64,000 nt of DNA, taken from the NCBI RefSeq assembly GCF_005233845.1, contig NZ_SZQL01000008.1:1-64000 (forward strand), written 5' to 3'. The notes beneath the pieces are model-generated. The model worked only from the letters and a program-made list of their open reading frames with translations, had not been told where the DNA came from and ran no database searches. Origin of the DNA: Ilyomonas limi (GTDB lineage Bacteria; Bacteroidota; Bacteroidia; Chitinophagales; Chitinophagaceae). This document shows positions 53,283 through 61,890 of the stretch, one piece after another. Position 1 is the first letter of the stretch. Every line of letters starts with the position of its first letter. The position numbers were made by a program, and so were the translations under genes.

Positions 53283-53980
53283 TATTTAGCGCTAAATTCG
53301 TTTGGTACTATTTGTAAACGGTACAGATATTTATCTGCCTGCGAGCCACGCATGGTGGTCGGAAATTTATCTTTTAGTTGTTTATACAAATCCACTGCCT
53401 GCTGCGTATTACCACTTACTTCGCTGAGCAATGCTGCACGGAAGAGGTATTCGGCAGCATCCGCTTCGTCCGCCTCAAAGGTGGAAGCCGCCTTTTTGTA
53501 CGCATCAATAGCTTCTGTATTCTTTTTGAGTTCGCTGTATGCGTCACCAAGACAGCCATACGCTTTCATTTGTACCGGTTTACTGTCGGTAGTAAAATCT
53601 TTAAGCTGGTTAATTGCATCGCTGAATTTACCCAATTTCAAATAGCTTACCCCTGCATAAAACTTAGCGAGGTTGGCCGTTTTAGTGCCACTGTAGTTGG
53701 TCATAATCGCCAACACCCCTTTATTTACGCCATCACCATGCAATACTTTGTACGAAGAATCCTGGGCAAAATATTGCTGCGCTTTATAAATCGCTTTTTC
53801 TGCCTGTTCTTCTTTAGGCTGCATTATCCACGAGTTGTAGACAAACCAGCCACCGAATATCACAATAGCAGCTACAATTACAATAGCTGCGGTTTTTGCA
53901 TACTTTATCCAATAACCCTGCAAACGTGCAGCAGCATCTCCCCGTACAGGTACTGCTTTCACTTTCGTTTCAACCGCCAT
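53282..53980 (-). CDS. Membrane-anchored tetratricopeptide-repeat protein
   Basis: The 232-residue protein has a short basic cytoplasmic tail, one membrane helix (TAAIVIVAAIVIFGGWFVYN, about 30-49) and then TPR-like helices (FYAGVSYLKLGKFSDAINQL; AYGCLGDAYSELKKNTEAID; YLFRAALLSEVSGNTQQAVD). The layout resembles YfgM, a periplasmic chaperone-network partner. In many Bacteroidota it precedes ribH, as here. Partner proteins are not known from the sequence. Confidence 0.85.
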   Translation of the reverse strand: MAVETKVKAVPVRGDAAARLQGYWIKYAKTAAIVIVAAIVIFGGWFVYNSWIMQPKEEQAEKAIYKAQQYFAQDSSYKVLHGDGVNKGVLAIMTNYSGTKTANLAKFYAGVSYLKLGKFSDAINQLKDFTTDSKPVQMKAYGCLGDAYSELKKNTEAIDAYKKAASTFEADEADAAEYLFRAALLSEVSGNTQQAVDLYKQLKDKFPTTMRGSQADKYLYRLQIVPNEFSAK

Positions 53981-54069
53981 AATGAACTTGATATGTTTTA
54001 AAAAGAAAAATGTTTATATGAAATAAATGACAACTAATGTTTTTGATTTCGGCAATAATACCGGCTTTA

Positions 54070-55065
54070 CTAATCTTTGATGAATGGATAATTTTTGTCT
54101 ATATACACATCGCCATATACTTCACTTTCATCCGGCCATGGACTTTCCTCAGCAAATTTCACGCTTTCTTCCACAACAGCGTTAATGCGGTCGTCAATAG
54201 TTTTTATTTCTTCGTCGGTAGCATAGTTGTTTTCCTTTATGGTTTGCAACACCATGGCTATCGGATCTTTTGCGCGGTATTCGTCCACTTCTTCCTTGGT
54301 ACGGTACTTCTGCGGGTCGGAGATGGAATGCCCCTTGTAGCGATACGTTTTCATTTCGAGTAAGGTAGGTCCGCCGCCTTCGCGCGCTCTTTTAGCTGCA
54401 CGTTCTACAGCCTCGTGCACGGCTTCAGGATGCATGCCATCTACTTTATCACCCGGCATATCATAGGCATCTGCCAGCTTGTAAATATCCCGTACGTTAG
54501 AAGTTCTTTCTACTGAGGTACCCATTGCGTAGTTGTTGTTTTCGCAAATGAATATTACCGGCAGCTTCCACAACATAGCCAGGTTAAAGGTTTCGTGCAG
54601 GATGCCCTGACGTGCAGCACCATCACCAAAAAAGCAGAGTACGATATTTCCGGTTTCTTTGTATTGCTCGGCAAAAGCGAGACCTGCGCCTGCGCCAATT
54701 TGCGCACCCACAATACCATGACCACCAAAAAAGTAATGCTCGGCGCTAAAAAAGTGCATACTGCCACCCTTACCCTTGGCTATACCGGTCGCTTTGCCGT
54801 ACAGTTCAGCCATACAGGCTTTAGGATCGGCACCTTTGGCAAGGGCTAAACCATGATCGCGGTAACCGGTGATAAAGGGATCTTCCTGCCTGGTAGCAGT
54901 CATGCAACCGCCGGCAATGGCCTCTTGGCCGATGTAAGCGTGAAAGAATCCGCGGATTTTACCCGCCATTTTATACATTTCTTCGGCTTTCAGTTCAAAC
55001 TGGCGGATGAGCTGCATGAGCTCATACCAGTACAGGTATGTTTCTTTGGAAAACTTTGTTGGCAC
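54070..55065 (-). CDS. pdhA: Pyruvate dehydrogenase E1 component, alpha subunit
   Basis: The GTG at 55065 starts MPTKFSKETYLYWYELM, the usual beginning of the protein in this group, giving 331 residues. The open frame continues further upstream, but that part looks non-coding. The domain binds thiamine diphosphate through GDGAARQGILHETFNLAM and ICENNNYAMGT, and GGHGIVGAQIGAGAGLA is conserved. The phosphorylation-loop region reads YRYKGHSISDPQKYR. E1 decarboxylates pyruvate and reductively acetylates the lipoyl domain of E2. The beta subunit gene is not adjacent, so the complex is encoded in separate places. Confidence 0.93.
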   Translation of the reverse strand: MPTKFSKETYLYWYELMQLIRQFELKAEEMYKMAGKIRGFFHAYIGQEAIAGGCMTATRQEDPFITGYRDHGLALAKGADPKACMAELYGKATGIAKGKGGSMHFFSAEHYFFGGHGIVGAQIGAGAGLAFAEQYKETGNIVLCFFGDGAARQGILHETFNLAMLWKLPVIFICENNNYAMGTSVERTSNVRDIYKLADAYDMPGDKVDGMHPEAVHEAVERAAKRAREGGGPTLLEMKTYRYKGHSISDPQKYRTKEEVDEYRAKDPIAMVLQTIKENNYATDEEIKTIDDRINAVVEESVKFAEESPWPDESEVYGDVYIDKNYPFIKD

Positions 55066-55240
55066 TGCGTGTAGAAATTTTTGAGCCGCAAATATAGCAT
55101 AATGTGGGAATTGGCAAAGCGGGGAGCTTTTGCAGAGGTGAAAGGTTTGAGAAAAGTTTGGGGAAATGGTAAAGAATACCAATGTAGGTGAAAGGGTATA
55201 GAAATATACAGTCTAACAGGAGCTGATTTTTTATTACCTT

Positions 55241-55273
55241 TTTCCGCCTTTGCCGGTGTTCTTCACCGGCAAA
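55241..55273. repeat. 33-bp hairpin repeat, upstream copy
   Basis: The sequence begins TTTCCGCCTTTGCCGG and folds as TTTGCCGGTG / CACCGGCAAA around TTCTT. An identical 33-bp copy lies at 56551-56583. Downstream, GAAAGAACACCAACAGC and GGCGGAAA (to 55315) mirror part of it, so a larger imperfect palindrome covers 55241-55315. Confidence 0.85.
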
Positions 55274-55486
55274 TTGTTTTTCTGCTGGCGAAAGAACACC
55301 AACAGCGGCGGAAAGTAAAAATTATTGATGACTACTGATTTGACTTCTACTTTTATTGCTTCCCTTATTCATCCACTATCATTTCATCCCGTCAAAAACA
55401 CAACTGATACCTATTCCTGTTGCATTTGGCTACCTGAGTAAAATATCTTGCTATCAAATTTTTACTCAATCCTAAATGCAACCCTA

Positions 55487-56437
55487 ATGATCCGGAAAAT
55501 CTTTAAATGGGCAGGTGTATTGCTGCTGACGCTTATTGTCGGCGTAAGCATCATTACCGCAACCCGGCAGCACGTGAAATATGATGCACCTTATCCCGCT
55601 ATTCAGGCATCCAAAGACAGCTCCATCATTGCAAGAGGCAAACAAATTGTATATGGCCCGGCGCATTGCGTGGAATGTCATAATGCAGGTAATGTAGATT
55701 CACTGTTGCTTGCCAATGCCGACATTCCTTTGTCAGGTGGACGAAAATTTGGATTGCCGGTAGGGGATATTTATTCTAAAAACATCACGCCGGACACTTC
55801 CACCGGTATTGGCAAATATACCGATGGGGAGATTGCCCGGGCCCTGCGCTATGGCGTGCACCCAGATGGTACTGCCGTATTTGATTTCATGCCATTTCAC
55901 AACATCAGCGATGAAGACCTGACGGCGGTAATTTCCTATTTGCGAGCACAAAAACCGGTACATAACCAGGTGCCTGCGCACAACCCTAATCTATTGGGAA
56001 AGATGGTAATTGCCTTTTTAGTAAAACCGGTTGGTCCCAGTGAAGTAATTAAAAAATCGGTGAAAAGGGATACTTCTGCAGAATATGGAAAATACCTGGT
56101 GGCTAATGTTGCCAATTGCAGCGGTTGCCATACCAAACGCAGTATATCGGGCGAGTACACCGGCGAATGGCTGGCAGGTGGCACCCCTATTGTAAAAGAA
56201 GGGTATCCGGCACTTACACCGCCTGATATTACCGGCGATTCCAGCAGCCGCATCTTCAGGTGGTCGCAAAACGATTTTGTCAGCCGCTTCCATGATGGCA
56301 AAAGAATTCCATTTAGCGAAATGCCCTGGAATTCTTTTAAAAATATGAGTGATAATGATTTGAAAGCAATTTACAACTATCTTAAAACTGTGCAGCCTTT
56401 AAAGAGCAGCCAGGATGCCCCGCTTGCAAAAGAATAG
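55487..56437 (+). CDS. Diheme c-type cytochrome
   Basis: The ATG at 55487 gives 316 residues starting MIRKIFKWAGVLLLTLIVGV, a signal-anchor. An upstream TTG frame is rejected. Two heme-binding CxxCH motifs are present: HCVECHNAG near residue 63 and CSGCHTKRS near residue 210. Likely axial Met residues follow. The protein transfers electrons in the periplasm. Similar diheme subunits serve alcohol, sorbose or gluconate dehydrogenases, but no dehydrogenase is adjacent. It is bracketed by two identical 33-bp repeats. Confidence 0.88.
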   Translation: MIRKIFKWAGVLLLTLIVGVSIITATRQHVKYDAPYPAIQASKDSSIIARGKQIVYGPAHCVECHNAGNVDSLLLANADIPLSGGRKFGLPVGDIYSKNITPDTSTGIGKYTDGEIARALRYGVHPDGTAVFDFMPFHNISDEDLTAVISYLRAQKPVHNQVPAHNPNLLGKMVIAFLVKPVGPSEVIKKSVKRDTSAEYGKYLVANVANCSGCHTKRSISGEYTGEWLAGGTPIVKEGYPALTPPDITGDSSSRIFRWSQNDFVSRFHDGKRIPFSEMPWNSFKNMSDNDLKAIYNYLKTVQPLKSSQDAPLAKE

Positions 56438-56550
56438 CATAGTACTCAATTTGATGTTTCTTAAGTATTCCAGTCAGAACGATGACTTTCTTAAATTGAA
56501 GAGCTACTCGAATGACTATACACCTTACCAACAGCAAACATAATTTTGCC

Positions 56551-56583
56551 TTTCCGCCTTTGCCGGTGTTCTTCACCGGCAAA
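56551..56583. repeat. 33-bp hairpin repeat, downstream copy
   Basis: Identical in sequence and orientation to 55241-55273, with the TTTGCCGGTG / CACCGGCAAA hairpin. It lies 113 bases past the cytochrome c gene. The outer inverted arm seen at the first copy is missing here. Confidence 0.85.
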
Positions 56584-56810
56584 ATCTTTCATAAACAACC
56601 TATGCAATTTGCCTTGTCCCAGCCGGATGTGTGACCCATCCTAAGAACCTATACACTACAACTTAAGTGTACTTAAAGCCTACCCAAAGCCTACGTAAAG
56701 GGTAGGATAAGCGTTGTCAGAATTTCAGGATTGGCAATCAGCAGACAATACCCCTGGATCTACAACTAATCAAAGCATAACAGAGCACCACACCTCATCT
56801 ATAAAAAGCA

Positions 56811-56840
56811 AAACGAGCCTCTGATGAGGCTCGTTTTTAT
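56811..56840 (-). terminator. Rho-independent terminator of the PBP gene
   Basis: AAACGAGCCTC (56811-56821), loop TGAT, GAGGCTCGTTT (56826-56836): a perfect 11-bp stem followed on the minus strand by TTTTGCTTTTT. The rest of the 56438-56846 gap, apart from the 33-bp repeat, shows no gene. Confidence 0.9.
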
Positions 56841-56846
56841 ATACCT

Positions 56847-59219
56847 TTATCTTGGCCGTTTCGGCATCACTGCTTTGGGCGGTGGCTGGTTTTGATTGGT
56901 ATTTTTACCCGTATCTGCCGGCAGCTTACTTTCGGGTTGTATATCGTAATCGTTGTTTTTATCCGCTGGTGGCGGTGTAACTCCCTGCCCTGCGCTGTAG
57001 TCTTCGGCAGAGCCATTACCTACATCTTCGCCTTCGGCACCCAAAAACTCATCAGGCACATCATTGATATAGTCAAAATTATCTTCGCGCTGCAGTGTTT
57101 CGGGCTTTGCAAAAGAAATACGGGTATCTATTCCCAAACTTTTATCATCGCTTATCTTCTTATAAAAATACGCCCACACCGGCAGCGCCACTGATGAGCC
57201 TTGCCCGATAGCAGTGCTGTTAAACCGGATAAAACGGTCGTCGCAACCCGTCCATACGCCGCCCAGCAGCGAAGGCGTGTAGCCCATAAACCAGGCATCA
57301 CTGTTATCGTTGGTAGTCCCCGTTTTGCCGGCAATATCGCCATGCACATCGTAGCTCCACATGCGGCGGCCCGTGCCATTCTTTATTACACTTTCCATCA
57401 TGCTGATAATATAATATGCCGTTATATCGCTAATTACTTCTTTACGTTGTGGCATGTTGCTTTGCAGCAGATTACCGTTTTTATCTTCTATACGGGTAAT
57501 ATACAGCGGTTTGGTATTAAAGCCCCTGCCGGGGAACATGCTGTATGCCTGCATCATTTCGTATAGCGATATTTCTTCGGCACCCAGCGCAATGGAAGGG
57601 TACGGCTCTATTTTGGTAGTTACATTACAATTCTTTAAAAACTCCACAAAACGCTTGGCGCCTTCGTTGCCATTGCCTAACTGCTTCATAATATAAGCTG
57701 TGGCACAGTTGCGCGACCACGTAAGCGCCGAAATCATCGGGATGGTGCGCCCGGTACAGGACGTAGGTGTAGCCGGCACCATACCAAAAGAGCCAAAGTC
57801 TTGTTGTTCATCTTCTACCGGCGTTTCGGGTGTAAAGCCAGCATCTTCTATAGCCAGGCTATACAGCAATGGTTTGATGGTAGAACCTACCTGCCGCTTG
57901 GTATTGAGGTTTACATGATCGAATTTGTATGTTTTAAAATCAATGCCGCCCACCCAGGCACGCACTTCGCCGCTTAAAGGATCCATTACCATAAAGCCGG
58001 CTTGCAGCATCTGGCGGTGGTATTTGATGGAGTCGTACGGTGTCATTACCGTGTCTTTACTGCGGTCTTTATTCCATGCAAATACCTTCATGGGAACTTT
58101 TACATAAAACGATTTTTTTATTTCTTCATCGGTAGCGCCATCCTGCTTCATATTTTTCCAGCGGTCGCTTACTTTCATGGCGGCCTGCAATACATTTTCG
58201 TGTCCTTTCCATACGCTGCCATTTTTGATATTGCTTTGCGAGTTGAGTATCCGCTGCATTTCGCTCATGTGCTTACCCACAGCTTCTTCGGCATAGATTT
58301 GCATTCGCGGATTAATGGTGGTATAAATTTTTAAACCATCGCGGTACAGGTCATACGGTTCGCCATCCGACCTCTTGTGATCTTTGCACCACCTTTTCAT
58401 TTCTTCACCCAGCACCATGCGGAAGTAAGGTGCCAGGCCGGTGGTTTCGTTTAACTTTTCGTAGTTGAGCGGGATAGGCGTTACTTTTATAGCATCTGCC
58501 TCGGCTTTGGTGATGTAATTATTACGCACCATCTGGTCGAGCACTATGTTGCGGCGCTCCCGGGCACGTTTGGGATTGATGCGCGGGTTGTACGTATTAC
58601 TGGCTTTTAGCATACCAATAAGCACCGCGGCTTCGCCAACGGTAAGACGGTCGGGTTCTTTTTTAAAGAATGTTTTTGCAGCATTCCGAATGCCATATAC
58701 GTTATCGCCAAACGGAACGGTATTTAAGTAGAGGGTAATAATTTCCTGCTTGGTAAAATTGCGTTCCAGCTTAATAGCAATAATAGCTTCCTTTAATTTT
58801 TGAACAATACGTTTTAATGTATTGGGACTATAATCGGTAAATAGGTTTTTTGCCGTTTGCATTGTAATGGTGCTGGCGCCGCCCTCAGTACCCAGTGAGG
58901 TGATGGCGCGGCCAAGGGCACGTGCATCAATACCGCTGTGTTCATAAAAGCGTTCGTCTTCGGTGGCTACCAGCGCATTGATTACGTGTTTGCTGATGTC
59001 TTTATATTCCACATTCACGCGGTCTTCCAGGTAATATTTACCCATCAGTGTACCATCGGCTGCATACACCTGGCTGGCAAGCGAAGCCGATGGATTTTGC
59101 AGTTCCTCAATAGACGGCATTTTGCCAAACACGCCCCAGTCTGCCAGCAATATCATTAGTACAACGAATAAGAGACCACTGAAGAACAGAATCCAGATAT
59201 ATTTTACCGCTTTTTTCAT
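56847..59219 (-). CDS. Class A penicillin-binding protein (PBP1A type)
   Basis: The ATG at 59219 starts MKKAVKYIWILFFSGLLFVV, a signal-anchor, giving 790 residues. A longer frame upstream adds 43 residues that precede the anchor and is rejected. The GT51 glycosyltransferase domain shows ATEDERFYEHSGID (Glu88) and GGASTITMQTAKNLF. The transpeptidase domain shows QVGSTIKPLLYS (active Ser), SRNCATAY and GKTGTTNDNSDAWFMGY. A Pro/Asn-rich tail ends the protein. It polymerises and cross-links peptidoglycan in the periplasm. All catalytic motifs are present. Confidence 0.93.
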   Translation of the reverse strand: MKKAVKYIWILFFSGLLFVVLMILLADWGVFGKMPSIEELQNPSASLASQVYAADGTLMGKYYLEDRVNVEYKDISKHVINALVATEDERFYEHSGIDARALGRAITSLGTEGGASTITMQTAKNLFTDYSPNTLKRIVQKLKEAIIAIKLERNFTKQEIITLYLNTVPFGDNVYGIRNAAKTFFKKEPDRLTVGEAAVLIGMLKASNTYNPRINPKRARERRNIVLDQMVRNNYITKAEADAIKVTPIPLNYEKLNETTGLAPYFRMVLGEEMKRWCKDHKRSDGEPYDLYRDGLKIYTTINPRMQIYAEEAVGKHMSEMQRILNSQSNIKNGSVWKGHENVLQAAMKVSDRWKNMKQDGATDEEIKKSFYVKVPMKVFAWNKDRSKDTVMTPYDSIKYHRQMLQAGFMVMDPLSGEVRAWVGGIDFKTYKFDHVNLNTKRQVGSTIKPLLYSLAIEDAGFTPETPVEDEQQDFGSFGMVPATPTSCTGRTIPMISALTWSRNCATAYIMKQLGNGNEGAKRFVEFLKNCNVTTKIEPYPSIALGAEEISLYEMMQAYSMFPGRGFNTKPLYITRIEDKNGNLLQSNMPQRKEVISDITAYYIISMMESVIKNGTGRRMWSYDVHGDIAGKTGTTNDNSDAWFMGYTPSLLGGVWTGCDDRFIRFNSTAIGQGSSVALPVWAYFYKKISDDKSLGIDTRISFAKPETLQREDNFDYINDVPDEFLGAEGEDVGNGSAEDYSAGQGVTPPPADKNNDYDIQPESKLPADTGKNTNQNQPPPKAVMPKRPR

Positions 59220-59544
59220 AAGGTGCGAATTACTGAAATAAAAACGAATGCTAAAAAACCTATTGCGCGAAGGTAGTACGAAGTGGAACGTTTTAACGAT
59301 TTCATTGGTGTTGGGCAACTTTTTAATCAGCCGGTAAGCAGGCTGCATTCACTTATTTTTGTACCATTATATTTTTGAACCACTAAGACACAAAGCACAC
59401 TAAGTTACACAAAGAAGCATAATATACGAGTCTCAGGGTATCTGTTGGATATCTCAAAGTCCGCGGCCTGCTTAAAAAAATGTAGGAATACCTCTTGTAT
59501 AACTTATTCTCTTTGCATCTTAGTAGTTTCATTTTTCTGAAAAC
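59220..59544. other. Divergent intergenic region
   Basis: This 325-base gap separates the PBP gene from lpxB. It contains a simple dispersed sequence near 59376-59420 (CCACTAAGACACAAAGC, CACTAAGTTACACAAAG). No gene was seen. It should hold both promoters. Confidence 0.45.
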
Positions 59545-60750
59545 ATGAAATACTACATGATTGCCGGTGAAGCCAGCGGCGACCTGCATGGCAGCAACCT
59601 GATAAAAGAATTGCACAAACTGGATGCAAACGCCAACATTCGCTGCTGGGGTGGCGACCTGATGCAGGCTGCCGGCGCCACGCTGGTAAAGCATTATAAA
59701 GAACTGGCTTTTATGGGTTTTATAGAAGTATTGATGAATTTAAGAACCATTCTTAAAAATCTGGCTTTTTGCAAAAAAGATATTCAGCAGTTTAAGCCCG
59801 ATGTGTTAGTACTGATAGATTATCCCGGCTTCAATCTCCGCATTACTGAGTGGGCAAAGCAGCAAGGCTTTAAAGTAGCTTTCTATATATCGCCACAAGT
59901 ATGGGCGTGGAAGGAAAGCCGGGTAAAAAAAATGAAGCAAACCATTGACCACATGATGGTCATTTTGCCATTTGAAAAAAACTACTATAAAAATAAATGG
60001 GACTGGGATGTGGAATATGTAGGGCATCCACTGGTGCAGGTGATAGAGGAGTTTAAGGAGAAAGTTGACAGTAGTGAGATGAACGTTAACAGTATAAAAG
60101 ATGCTGCTGTCATCAATCAACTGTTAACTGTCAACGCACTCACCACTCACCACTCCCCACTCTCCGTCGCTCAACCGTTAACTAAACCAATCATCGCTTT
60201 GCTGCCGGGCAGCCGTAAGCAGGAGATTTTAAAAAAACTGCCCGTCATGCTGGAGGTAAGCAAAGCTTTTACGCAATACCAGTTTGTAGTAGCCAAAGCA
60301 CCGGGGCAGGACGATGCTTTTTACGAAGCGTTATTACAACCTTATCCAAATGTTGCTGCTGTAGCAGGCAAAACGTATTATTTATTGGCACAAGCCAGTG
60401 CCGCACTCGTAACGAGTGGCACTGCTACGTTGGAAACAGCCTTGTTTGGCGTACCCGAAGTAGTGTGCTACAAAGGCAGCAATATCAGCTATCAGATAGC
60501 AAAGCGGCTGATTAAAGTAAAATATATTTCACTGGTGAATTTGATAATGGATAAATTGGTGGTAAAAGAATTAATACAGAACGAATTAACCGTGGAAAAT
60601 GCTACCAGGGAATTGCACAGCTTACTGGAAGATGAGGAGCGCAAAGCACAATTGCAGAAAGATTATGCAGATCTGAAAGCCATTTTATCTGCTGGTGGCA
60701 ATGCGTCTGCAAAGGCAGCACACAGCGTTTATACCATAGCTGCTGCTTAA
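59545..60750 (+). CDS. lpxB: Lipid-A-disaccharide synthase LpxB, with an in-frame insertion
   Basis: The 401-residue GT19 enzyme joins UDP-2,3-diacylglucosamine and lipid X to form the lipid A disaccharide at the membrane. Motifs are MIAGEASGDLHGSNLI, LVLIDYPGFNLRI, YISPQVWAWKESRVKKM, EYVGHPLVQV, IALLPGSRKQEI and VTSGTATLETALFGVPEVV. The stretch between VGHP and LPGSR is about 57 residues, against about 29 in E. coli. The extra part (roughly KVDSSEMNVNSIKDAA to SPLSVAQ) is encoded by palindromic, low-complexity DNA and looks inserted at the domain linker. The frame is intact, so the enzyme is probably active. Confidence 0.93.
   Translation: MKYYMIAGEASGDLHGSNLIKELHKLDANANIRCWGGDLMQAAGATLVKHYKELAFMGFIEVLMNLRTILKNLAFCKKDIQQFKPDVLVLIDYPGFNLRITEWAKQQGFKVAFYISPQVWAWKESRVKKMKQTIDHMMVILPFEKNYYKNKWDWDVEYVGHPLVQVIEEFKEKVDSSEMNVNSIKDAAVINQLLTVNALTTHHSPLSVAQPLTKPIIALLPGSRKQEILKKLPVMLEVSKAFTQYQFVVAKAPGQDDAFYEALLQPYPNVAAVAGKTYYLLAQASAALVTSGTATLETALFGVPEVVCYKGSNISYQIAKRLIKVKYISLVNLIMDKLVVKELIQNELTVENATRELHSLLEDEERKAQLQKDYADLKAILSAGGNASAKAAHSVYTIAAA
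60064..60182. repeat. Palindromic insertion inside lpxB
   Basis: GTTGACAG (60064-60071) and GTTAACAG (60085-60092) are mirrored by CTGTTAAC (60121-60128) and CTGTCAAC (60128-60135), and CACTCACCACTCACCACTCC follows at 60138. Such simple palindromic DNA is typical of gaps between genes here, not of coding sequence. Confidence 0.75.
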
Positions 60751-61343
60751 GCCAATCCAAATGGCGTTTCCAGCCTCGGTGGCAGACCGATATATTTGTT
60801 ATACAATATTGCCATGCCGCAACCTATTAGTGAGCCAAGTATAGCACCACCAACAACATCAAGCGGAAAGTGAATGCCCACATACACCTGCGCATAACTG
60901 ATGGTAGCCGCCCATACCAGCCACCAGTATCCTCCCCTTTTGAAGATGGGGTATAGAGTAAAAAAGAATAAACAGGCAATACCAAAGTGATTGGTAGCAT
61001 GGGAGGAAGTAAAACCCGGATTATCAGGACAATAACTAACCAGCAGCCGTACCTGCCCTACTAAGGAAGCATCGTGGCAGGGGCGCGGTTTATTTATGAA
61101 TAGCTTAATTAAATGACTGCTTAGCTGGTCGGTTGCCGTTACGGTAAGCGCAACGGTTACTACAAATGGCCAAATACGCCAGCCATAGTTCATCAATAAA
61201 AAAAGGAATAAAAAAAGGTATAAGGGTAGCCAGGTATTTTGGTAGCGGTACCAGGGAAAAACAGTATCTAAAAAAGAATTGGTCCAATCGTTATTTATTT
61301 TAATGAATAACGCTCTATCCCATTGTAGTAGTTTCTCCAGCAT
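60747..61343 (-). CDS. PAP2-type membrane phosphatase
   Basis: The ATG at 61343 gives 198 residues (a TTG six codons upstream is the alternative). The three acid-phosphatase motifs are present: KLFINKPRPCHD, NPGFTSSHATNHFG and YVGIHFPLDVVGG, with about five membrane helices. Members remove phosphate from undecaprenyl diphosphate, phosphatidylglycerol phosphate or lipid A. Its stop overlaps the lpxB stop on the other strand by 3 bases (convergent). The substrate is open; the lipid carrier is a reasonable guess given the lpxB and PBP neighbours. Confidence 0.88.
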   Translation of the reverse strand: MLEKLLQWDRALFIKINNDWTNSFLDTVFPWYRYQNTWLPLYLFLFLFLLMNYGWRIWPFVVTVALTVTATDQLSSHLIKLFINKPRPCHDASLVGQVRLLVSYCPDNPGFTSSHATNHFGIACLFFFTLYPIFKRGGYWWLVWAATISYAQVYVGIHFPLDVVGGAILGSLIGCGMAILYNKYIGLPPRLETPFGLA

Positions 61344-61890
61344 ACTGTTTCTTTCCTGCAAAGAAAAAATAAAAGTGGTGGCATGTTGGCTAAAACAATA
61401 AGATTTTATTTACCTGCAAGTCTCAATCTATTTTAAACTACTGCTTGCACCCTATTCTAATAGTACTTTGCAAGAGGTTTTGTCTCACTTTGCAACTATT
61501 TTTCCCAATATGAAACTGTATAAAAATATGGATTATTACTAATATATTGATTATCAGCAATAATTCATTTTGGCATTACGCTTGCAAAATAAAGAACGAT
61601 ATTGGATTCCGGGGGAGTATTTCTATACTGTACCCTTGTTTTTTCAACTCTACTTACTCTTAAAAAGCAATTTGCAGGGGCCGCAACCAAAACCTTTCAA
61701 GTGCGGCAATCCAATAAACGACAATTATCAATCCTTACAATTCCCATTTCTTTACGCATATTTCATTCCTTCTTGTATTTTACATTCTTACTCCCTTCTC
61801 TTTGTACCTTGTGTCTTATTTCTTATGTCTTTTCTTAACACCTTTATTTATTAGCCAATACTGCTTTTTACTAATTTGCGCATCTAAATT
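61344..61890. other. Intergenic region, no gene seen
   Basis: About 550 AT-rich bases between the PAP2 and recN genes. Frames at 61570-61854 and 61602-61838 lack family resemblance and are rejected. The segment near 61790-61845 (CTTGTGTCTTATTTCTTATG) is simple dispersed sequence. The recN promoter should lie here. Confidence 0.45.

Noticed and set aside
55066-55182. Longer N-terminus for PdhA
   Set aside because: The added residues are Phe/Cys/His-rich and do not resemble E1 alpha; the GTG at 55065 gives the expected beginning.
61570-61854. Plus-strand frame before recN
   Set aside because: A second overlapping frame is equally open, the composition is that of spacer DNA, and no family is recognisable.
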